A stretch of DNA of 64,000 nt from Luidia sarsii (Eukaryota > Echinodermata > Asteroidea > Paxillosida > Luidiidae): the NCBI GenBank assembly GCA_949987565.1, contig OX465113.1:8887899-8951898 (forward strand), in the 5' to 3' direction. A program made the position numbers and the translations under genes. The notes under the pieces are model-generated. The model did not search any database and was not told the origin of the DNA. It saw nothing but the letters and a program-made list of their open reading frames with translations. Below are positions 57,308-64,000 of this stretch, piece after piece; the first letter of the stretch is position 1, and each line of letters begins with the position of its first letter.

Positions 57308-58141
57308 GTGGTGATGTCAGGCGTGATGTCAGCCAAGATTGCCGTGCCATCCACTGCCGGACCCCTACCCCCCCCCTCTTCCTCCCCTGGTCGAGATGAA
57401 AAATGGTCCGAAGAACTCCTTCACGGTCCGGGTACTCGCGAAGTGGCAGAATGCACGGACCATTACAGTCGCAAGCCCCCGGCCGCTCGCTTTGCTATAT
57501 TCCCTCCGCACTCAGAGGCAAACACCGCTAGCATCTTTGTCTTTGTAACTCCAACAGCTGAAAACACCGAGTTGTGCTGGCCAGTCCCAACCAACCGAAG
57601 TTACAGGGCCTCACTCGGCGCTGTTCAAACAGGAGAGGGGGGGGGGCAGCTCTTGCAGGGAAGCTTAGAGACGCATGGTCCATTTTCCCTGATCCATTTC
57701 GGGAACTTGACGCTCGACGGAGAAGAATTGGGACGAGGGCTTAGGGCCTACGGACGGATCTGGAGACGAGATTTTTTTTTATTTTTTTTTGGGGGGAAAG
57801 GGGGCAGCCTCCGAAATGGCAGCAAGACCGAATTACACACACCAAAAAACAAATTGCCAGTCTGCGACATTTTGAAGAGGAAAACGAAATACAACTCCCT
57901 CGTGGCCCCGCGGGGGTTAAGTAACATTTTGCAAAATGTTACGGACAAATCATGTAAAAATGCAAAACGGATAGAATTATTGTGGAGCATAGTCAATGTT
58001 ATTGAATATACGTACAAGCCCACCCCCACCCCCCTTAAGAAAAAAAAGGTCACCTACGAGACATTCAGACAGCCCTGGGGTCTGGCAGGCGGAAATCGCC
58101 CCGCGGGTTCTAACCCCAACCTCCGCCATTCCCAGGGATAA
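57308..58141 (+). CDS. Longest open frame outside simple repeats, unrecognised
   Basis: A 277 codon frame (MVMSGVMSAKIAVPST at the start, PAGSNPNLRHSQG at the end). By rough reckoning a frame this long should be rare in 64 kb of random sequence. Against it, the middle crosses a T/G run (57,773-57,802) coding FFLFFFGGKGG, the end crosses C/A runs, and I see no domain, signal or conserved motif. It may be a fortuitous frame or a retained exon of unknown type. Confidence 0.2.
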   Translation: MVMSGVMSAKIAVPSTAGPLPPPSSSPGRDEKWSEELLHGPGTREVAECTDHYSRKPPAARFAIFPPHSEANTASIFVFVTPTAENTELCWPVPTNRSYRASLGAVQTGEGGGQLLQGSLETHGPFSLIHFGNLTLDGEELGRGLRAYGRIWRRDFFLFFFGGKGGSLRNGSKTELHTPKNKLPVCDILKRKTKYNSLVAPRGLSNILQNVTDKSCKNAKRIELLWSIVNVIEYTYKPTPTPLKKKKVTYETFRQPWGLAGGNRPAGSNPNLRHSQG

Positions 58142-58966
58142 AAAAAATTGTTCCGAAATTGAAACAGAGAGATGCTTGGCAATAGTCCAACTCGTCGGCG
58201 GTACAGAGGCAACACGCGCACAAAAAAAAAAAAGACGGAGGACAAGACGAGACACGACCCGGCCAAAAAAAAAAATGATATACATGTGCCGAGTGATTAA
58301 CGAGATCCCAGCCGTGGGCAAAGCATTACACCATTGCGTCTTCCAAGTCGTCGTCTATCAAGTGTATCAATGTAGGCAGGCTGAAATGTTGCCATTTGAA
58401 ATTATCAAAATTTCCCTTCGCACCGATTCACCGGTGTACCCTTGAAATACCACCAACAAGTCATGTCTATAAACTTTTCTCTTTTTTTGTTCAACAAGTC
58501 TACGATGTCTTCGGAAACAAAAACAATCTAAACAAAAATCCAGCCGACCTCCATCAGTTAGTGATTTGTGGGTTTTTTGGAATGGAAACAGCGTGAGGGC
58601 GCCCTCTCTGTTTAATTGCGCAATCGTTCAGTTGACGGAACGTTTAAAACACAAACTATATAGCGCCCTCACAGTAAAATCATACAGGTTGTTTAGGAAA
58701 CCATTACTATTTTTGTTCTATCATTCTCTGATAAATGATTAAAAGCTACCATCTTGGGTTTGGCGATTTCGTATCACGCTAAAAGAGCTCTATGACGTCA
58801 CGGTCACTGCTGTACGCACACGGAGTATCGTATGTGGCCACTCGATTAAGAATAGACCCTTTCGGGGAATCCTTACCGAAGGCGCCATAGCTGGGGGCCA
58901 ACGCACGACAACCCTGTGTGTATCAGGTGACTGATACCTTTTAGTATACACAAATGGGTTGACATA
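58142..58966. other. Non-coding stretch, no gene seen
   Basis: CRE palindrome at 58,793-58,800. Nothing else recognised. Confidence 0.4.
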
Positions 58967-59226
58967 CGCCGTTTTTAAAATGAAGGCTTAGGTCTCGGGC
59001 TCAGGCTTCGTCTCCGTCTGACAAAAACCTGAAAATCCGGGTTGTGGTTTGTTTTCTTCGAGTTTGAAGATTTGTTGGCTTGATAGGTACGGAGTAATCA
59101 TCAAGAAACTGTGGCCAAATGCTTGTGTTTAGATGCCTGTGATATTATAACGAGTAAGATCAAAATTGTATATGACCGAAGCCTATAAAGCCCGAGTTGA
59201 GGCCTTCATTTCGAACACTGCCTAAA
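58967..59226 (-). repeat. MITE-4 copy, reverse orientation
   Basis: GCCGTTTTTAAAATGAAGGC at the left and GCCTTCATTTCGAACACTG at the right. The inner TCGTCTCCGTCTGACAAAAA and GTTGTGGTTTG are the inverse of the 54.3 kb copy interior. Confidence 0.85.
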
Positions 59227-60899
59227 AGCACCCCAGACATGGCCGCGCCCACGAGGACGGGGTCAAATGTGTCTATAGTGGTATGCCATGCAGGAGCCCT
59301 GCGTGGACGGTTTGGAGTCCACACCGTGTAAATCATCTATCGTTATACTATAGATGGAACGTGGCCCTGTAAAAAGGACAATCTCCTGACGACGGGCGGA
59401 GTGCACACTGCCCGACCCGTCGAGTCACACCCGCTCACTTCAGAGCCGAAGTCCACGCCACGAGAGATGATCTACACGGCGTCGTCACCGGAAATCTTCC
59501 GCCGTGTTCTCTCCCCACCCCCCCCCCACGCAGACCTAATTCAAATCGTCTTCTGAGCCTCACTCGTGTGGCCGGTGGGATGGCGGGTCCGTACAGTTCA
59601 GTGCCGGCCGGGCCGTCATGTACGATTACCGTTCGCCGTTTCCGCACGGGTCACAGACGGGAGTCCACGTGTAGCCCGGGGTACTCTACTTCTCGTGTTC
59701 GACGACCTTTGGACGAAAGTTCATTCCCCCCCCCCCACATCCTTCCCACACTCTGACGCACGCGCAGTGATGTAACTGAAGACGGGCAGGGGCGGGGGGG
59801 GGCTTATACTTGGCGAAGATGAAGCCATGCGCGGAAACGGGATTTGTCCGAGGAAATATGAAACAAATTACAGCCGTGCACGCGTCCCCTGAAAAAAAAA
59901 ACGAGGACAAAACGAGGAAGGTCGATTCCGGGCAGTTTATACTGAAAGAAAAAAATACAGCCTTCGGCTTTTCCGGCCTGGATTTTGTATTCGATGGGAT
60001 GTTTTTTGTCGGTCATGAAACACGAGAATGGATGAAAAAAGGGGGAAGACGTTGATGGTTGGGGGGATGCGTGGGCGAAGGGAAAATGGTGGCCGGGGTT
60101 CGTGGGGGAGAAGGTGACGATCTGACGGCGGGTGAGTGGGTGGAGGACACGGTCCGTGAGCTCTCGCTGCTAGCGTCGGCCACTTTCTCCGGGGGGGGGG
60201 GGGGTAAGGGAAGAGGGGGAGGCTGGGGTTGCGGGCGGTTTTTTTTCTGGGTTTTCTTCTAACCCAGAAGACGATGGTTTTTGCGTGAGGGGGGAACAGG
60301 GTGGCTGTACCCGCGTTGCTTGTATAATTATAGAAACAAACGACTATAGGCTTGGAGTGAGGGGGAAGTGGGTGGATGGGTATAATGGGTATAAAGTGGT
60401 ACGTGGGCGTATTTGCCCATTTTGGATTGAACGGGGCTGGAAATTGGCTTGGGGTTCGTCATGACGTGTGGGGCGCGGACGGATATTTCATGATTACACC
60501 CCGACTCCATTCGTTCAGAGCGGGACGCGTATTTTCATTTTATGTTTTACACCGCCGGCAGACTAGGTTTTTTTTTATTTCCCTGTGGTAACGCAAATTC
60601 TTGCTTGAAAAGAGACTAGCCCTGCGCTCCAAGATCTGCCGGTGCAGTTGAATATTCCAATTAAAGAGACATCTTTCATTTTGGGGGACAAACTAGGCTA
60701 TACCTCCATGATCAACAACAGAAAGTCACATTCCGCCCATCCACAAGAAATCCCAACATGCTGATCTCGTAGGGCAGCACTACCTGTAGTCTCTTTTCAA
60801 GTGCGAATTTGCACTGCTATACAGCAAAAAAAAAACCAGGCTGCAAATGCCACGACGACACACGCACGCACCCACACACAAGCGATCAGAGTTGAATCC
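59227..60899. other. 1.7 kb without a recognisable gene
   Basis: C/G runs at 59,514-59,527 and 60,191-60,205. No exon recognised. Confidence 0.4.
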
Positions 60900-60903
60900 T
60901 TAA

Positions 60904-61097
60904 AGAAGAATGAAACCCAGATAAAATAGTTGGCTTATCTCTTGGGTTGATAAAAACAAACTACAATTACCCATGTGCAACTCACCTACGAGTTTCATAA
61001 AGAGGGAAAAATCATGGAATTCGGTGGCCGAATTTGCGTTCCCTCAACCCGCCATGTTTTCGAAATTCCCGGCAGGTCACTGCGGGGGGTATGACAT
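60904..61097 (+). repeat. Left 194 bp terminal inverted repeat
   Basis: From AGAAGAATGAAACCCAG to GGGGGGTATGACAT, with no indels against the right copy. It contains TCACCTACGAGTTTCATAAA and AATTCGGTGG. Confidence 0.93.
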
Positions 61098-61205
61098 AAT
61101 GACGGGCAACCCCCGCATGGGCCCGGACGGACGTATCCCTACAACATGTGTGTACACAACACATGTATACTGCGTGCAGTTTATATACACTCGCGAGCAT
61201 GAACG

Positions 61206-61511
61206 ATGGTGTACTGCCAAGCTTTTGGTTGTAATAATGCCAGCGAAAAAAAAGCTAGGGAAATCTTTCCATGCAGTTCCTAACAAGGCCAAGAGACCTG
61301 AGTTGTTTGGGAAGTGGGCTGCGGCCATAAAAGTAGAACAATTTCTCAATGTCGGCTACAAATATAGTCGAAATGACGTGATTTGTAGCGATCACTTCAC
61401 GGAGGAGGAGTTGGGATCGAGGTTGACTCGAGGCCAAACTCACCGGCTCGAAGCCGAGAAATATACTGAAAGAACATGCCGTTCCTTCAGTATTTTCACA
61501 TCAACCAGCGG
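61206..61511 (+). pseudogene. Frameshifted THAP DNA-binding domain
   Basis: From ATG at 61,206 the frame reads MVYCQAFGCNNASEKK, carrying the first two THAP cysteines (C-x4-C). After an A8 run the homology moves one frame over: GKSFHAVPNKAKRPELFGKW, then NVGYKYSRNDVICSDHFTEE, giving the second C and H of the C2CH zinc site (CSDHF). A second frame change follows, and the typical THAP end appears as EHAVPSVFSHQP (about 61,472-61,507). All landmarks are in order over about 95 codons, but two frameshifts break it. The 20.4 kb copy has one base fewer in the A-run region and stays in frame. THAP domains in transposases bind element ends; this copy cannot make one. Confidence 0.85.
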
Positions 61512-62238
61512 TGGCATCACGTTCATCGACAGCTTCACGAATTGCCGCATTGGAATCCAGAAAGTTGAGTTAATTTTGATGTTTTTCCTGTATGATACGA
61601 TCGACTTTTGATGTATGTTTTCGTTTCGGTCCTAGCGTGATTTTTCTCACATGCACGTTCTGCCTAGTCTTTCTCGCAGACCGCTTATCTGCAACTCATG
61701 GAGAGTAAACTCCATGGATATACAGTGTACATGTATTGTACCAATTACCACGGAGGAAGAAGGGGGGGATATACGTACCGTGCCGTATTTTTATTTGTGC
61801 TGCAACAAGAACATGGAGCTAGGCCTAATTTACACGTTATCGGAACGCGACTCCAGTCGCCCACACTGTTTATTCCCTGGTCGCTGAACGCAACTCCTGT
61901 CACCCTGGCCCAGCGCTATTGTGTGCATAGCATACGCTGGGAAGTGCATGACCCCTGACCCCCACTAAGCTCCACACAGCTTCGCAAACGTGTACAACTG
62001 AAATCTCTTCAAAACATCGACCATCTCTTGAATCATTTCACATATTTTCATATTAAAATTACGCGAGCTGAAACAAAAAGCCGGACACAGTGGGCTCCCA
62101 GTAATAGTTGTCGGACCTTTATTAAACTCAGCCCCTGGTGTATAAGTTATTTTAGGCCTACTTGTTTAGCTGTTATAACAGGGCGCCATTCGGCGAAGAT
62201 CAAGAAAACAGAGAACCAAAATTGCGCAGCAGATACCA
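61512..62238. other. Element interior without recognisable coding sequence
   Basis: About 0.7 kb between the THAP exon and the TGTACA repeats. I see no transposase motif or domain in any frame. Confidence 0.5.
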
Positions 62239-62239
62239 A

Positions 62240-62400
62240 AGTAATGTACACGTGTACAGTAGTACATTACATGTAGTACACAACGTGTACATTGTACAGG
62301 TGTACAGTAGTACAGTGTGTACATGTACATTACATGTAGTACACAACGTGTACATTGTCTGTACGTGCACTGTACATGTACATGTACATGTACAGTCCGT
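62240..62400. repeat. TGTACA-rich tandem repeat inside the transposon
   Basis: ACATTACATGTAGTACACAA and CGTGTACATTGT occur twice about 69 bases apart, with many TGTACA palindromes and a final GTACATGTACATGTACATG. It can fold into several hairpins. Confidence 0.85.
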
Positions 62401-62638
62401 GCAACGTATGCAATCAGGAAGCCGTGAAAGTGTTTATAGATCAAGACTATACGCAATCCCCAAGAATAATTCAAATAATGACCAAAGCGAAAAACAATAA
62501 ATCTGCAAAGGATTATAAGATTATTTTCTCACACATTGAGGTATAATTCTTTTTTAAATGTTGATTAATATTTGTAGTTTAAATTAAAATGATTGAACAA
62601 GCCTAACTGACCAATCAGACAGGGTTGTCTCCGCCGTG

Positions 62639-62832
62639 ATGTCATACCCCCCGCAGTGACCTGCCGGGAATTTCGAAAGCATGGCGGGTTGAGGGAACGC
62701 GAATTCGACCACCGAATTCCATGATTTTTCCCTCTTTATGAAACTCGTAGGTGAGTTGCACATGGGTAATTGTAGGTTGTTTTTATCAACCAAAGAGATA
62801 AGCCAACTATTTTCTCTGGGTTTCATTCTTCT
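62639..62832 (-). repeat. Right 194 bp terminal inverted repeat
   Basis: Inverse of the left terminal repeat, ending TTTCATTCTTCT before TTAA. Confidence 0.93.
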
Positions 62833-62946
62833 TTAACAGATTCACCAATGACACACATTCCTCGGACGAGCAGGCAAGATGAAGAAACTCGGCTCAGCTA
62901 GTCCAAGCAGGATGTTGGAAAATCGCACAAAACCCGCTCATGGACG

Positions 62947-63192
62947 ATGTTCCAAAGGCATTTCTGCCTTAGTTCCCCAAGATCGGCATCAATGCTCGCA
63001 CCACGCGCTTCTCTTCGCGTACGCACCCATAATACAGTTATGGCACCTGAAGCCAATACTAAGCGGTACTCTTCTAGCTTCTTCCCGCGCACTGCCACAC
63101 TTTGGAATTCTCTACCTGCAACCTATTTCCCCCTTTCTTATAACTTGTCCCAATTCAAACGTAACATAAACGTTAATCTTTCTTCCTCCTGA
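62947..63192 (+). pseudogene. LINE reverse transcriptase C-terminal fragment
   Basis: One frame reads THNTVMAPEANTKRYSSS, then FFPRTATLWNSLP and LSQFKRNINVNL before the stop at 63,190. The SFFPRT-x3-WNSLP motif with a following LxxFK is the hallmark of the protein end of CR1/L2/Jockey-type LINEs. Only about the last 60 codons are present, as in 5'-truncated insertions. What follows (TCTCATGAAAAAGAAAACG) may be 3' UTR. It lies 110 bases past the THAP transposon. Confidence 0.85.
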
Positions 63193-63640
63193 TCTATTAT
63201 GCTCCTGGTTCTTCTCCTTATTACTTCCTTCCAGCCCTCGCCTTGAGTGGCCTGTCGGGACCTCGTGTTGGGCGACTCTCATGAAAAAGAAAACGCCACT
63301 GTCGAGCGATCTTGCACTCAGTAATGAAGGCTCGTTTCAATTACCGGTAGTGCGGGCGGATATTAGTATTCAATTAGTGCGGATAGATTATTTTTTTGTT
63401 TCACGAGGCTGTCAATAGGCCTATGTGTCATTGCACGCACGGTTTGGTACATCATAGAGCAAGGAGCTAGTTGGGGGCTTGAAGGGTTGCCTCCGGCCGA
63501 GATAGATCAGATTAAAACGGCGTCAAGTCGACTGTGAATGGGCCCCCGGATCGATCGGAAGGGCATTACCCCCCCCCTGTTGACGCCCGACCAAGCGCCC
63601 CTTGGTTACCCCTTTAGCACTCACCGCTAATTACTCTCGT
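63193..63640. other. Spacer, no gene seen
   Basis: Probably LINE 3' end followed by unique sequence; nothing recognised. Confidence 0.35.
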
Positions 63641-63735
63641 GATTAAGATATTACGCCCGGAAGAACCTCTCGGCGTTCCGTCCAGGAACCCCGCGCCCTC
63701 GCAGCGCGGCTCGCCGGCAGAGGGCGCTCTGCAAG
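63641..63735 (+). promoter_or_regulatory. Probable CpG promoter/5' UTR
   Basis: GC- and CpG-rich, with GCGCCCTCGCAGCGCGGCTC and no TATA box. It leads into a YY1-like CAAGATGGCGCC that overlaps the start codon, a common arrangement in animal housekeeping promoters. Confidence 0.4.
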
Positions 63736-63762
63736 ATGGCGCCCTGTGAGACAACGATTCAG
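63736..63762 (+). CDS. Probable first coding exon, nine codons, gene leaves the window
   Basis: The ATG at 63,736 in GCAAGATGGCGCCC opens MAPCETTIQ and ends in phase 0 at ATTCAG, followed by GTAAGTG, a near-perfect 5' splice site. The GC-rich promoter, YY1-overlapping start and strong donor together suggest a real gene start. Nine residues are too few to name a family, and the rest would lie beyond 64,000. Confidence 0.45.
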
Positions 63763-64000
63763 GTAAGTGCGGTCCAGCATGGGATCAGGGAGTCAGTTTC
63801 TGTAAATCGTGAGTGGCTGCACACATCAGGACCCCTTCTCAAGGGTGGGGGGGGGGTGGGGGGTTAAGTTGTACGTGATTGTGAATCTGTACTTCGCAGA
63901 CGCGCACGCGAGCCAGACCATGTCTCACGACTGCGTACAATCTCTACGGAAGCCTTGTGAGTACACGTGACGGCGGGTGAGCGCTGACCCTGCGCGCGAT
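63763..64000. other. Probable first intron sequence
   Basis: Continues from the GTAAGTG donor. A possible small exon lies between TTCGCAG (ending about 63,899) and GTGAGTAC (63,956 on), but its frame is uncertain. Confidence 0.25.

Larger units (their letters stand above)
60900..62836 (+). mobile_element. TTAA-flanked THAP-bearing DNA transposon (Kolobok-like), 1,929 bp
   Basis: The element spans 60,904-62,832. Identical-length 194 bp terminal inverted repeats (60,904-61,097 and 62,639-62,832) differ at six positions by my count. TTAA lies directly outside both ends (60,900-60,903 and 62,833-62,836). It starts AGAAGAATGAAACCCAG. Inside are a THAP-domain exon (61,206 on) and TGTACA tandem repeats near the right end, but no catalytic transposase region. 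TTAA targets plus a THAP domain fit Kolobok as I know it; piggyBac ends usually begin CCC or CCT, unlike these. It is probably a deleted, non-autonomous copy, and the similar termini suggest a fairly recent insertion. Confidence 0.88.

Noticed and set aside
60973..61611. 212 codon open frame as an intact gene
   Set aside because: Its start is in the terminal repeat and its frame only partly coincides with the THAP homology, which lies in three frames.

Overview
This window looks like nuclear DNA from an animal, most likely a marine invertebrate deuterostome. An echinoderm or similar genome is my best guess, from general character only: high CpG content, many TGTACATGTACA and AGGCCTA stretches, very large GA/CT microsatellites, and a dense load of short inverted-repeat elements and tRNA-derived repeats. 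There are no operons and no bacterial-type genes. Nearly all long open frames run through simple repeats and are not genes.

Layout. From 1 to about 10 kb are dispersed repeats, a pure CCCTG pentamer array (2.2-2.55 kb) and two large GA blocks (6.9-8.9 kb). From 10 to 18 kb lie short TTAA-flanked inverted-repeat elements and hairpins carrying a GAAACGTCAGGCC module. From 18 to 27 kb come a 1.2 kb CT block, a rearranged THAP-element fragment (20.4 kb), nested inverted repeats (21.5-22.0 kb), a GA block, a GGGCA array (the 2.2 kb pentamer in the opposite orientation) and an inverted dimer of a TTAA element (25.85-26.35 kb). From 28 to 39 kb are tRNA-derived repeats, a good tRNA-Arg(CCG) gene, a probable gene 5' end on the minus strand (first coding exon 32,659-32,778 with a GC-box/YY1-like promoter) and CTCCT, CT and TCC arrays. 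From 39 to 50 kb are more inverted-repeat elements, a decayed LINE reverse transcriptase (43.1 kb) and a TTAA element whose empty target is preserved in a neighbouring repeat copy (45.1 kb). From 50 to 60 kb are a GTT/GCT array, weak exon candidates and an LTR-like segment. From 60.9 to 62.8 kb is a complete 1.93 kb TTAA-flanked transposon with 194 bp terminal inverted repeats and a broken THAP-domain exon. A LINE C-terminal fragment follows, and the window ends with a probable gene start on the plus strand (ATG at 63,736, donor after 63,762).

How the parts fit. The strongest theme is a set of elements that insert at TTAA: the THAP transposon, its fold-back relative at 20.4 kb, and two related short families (called MITE-1 and MITE-2 here). 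The THAP element is Kolobok-like in its target site and domain, but no catalytic domain is visible, so it is probably itself non-autonomous. A second theme is a tRNA-derived repeat whose promoter half is tandemly repeated with an exact 85 bp period. All functional calls come from reading the sequence without database searches.
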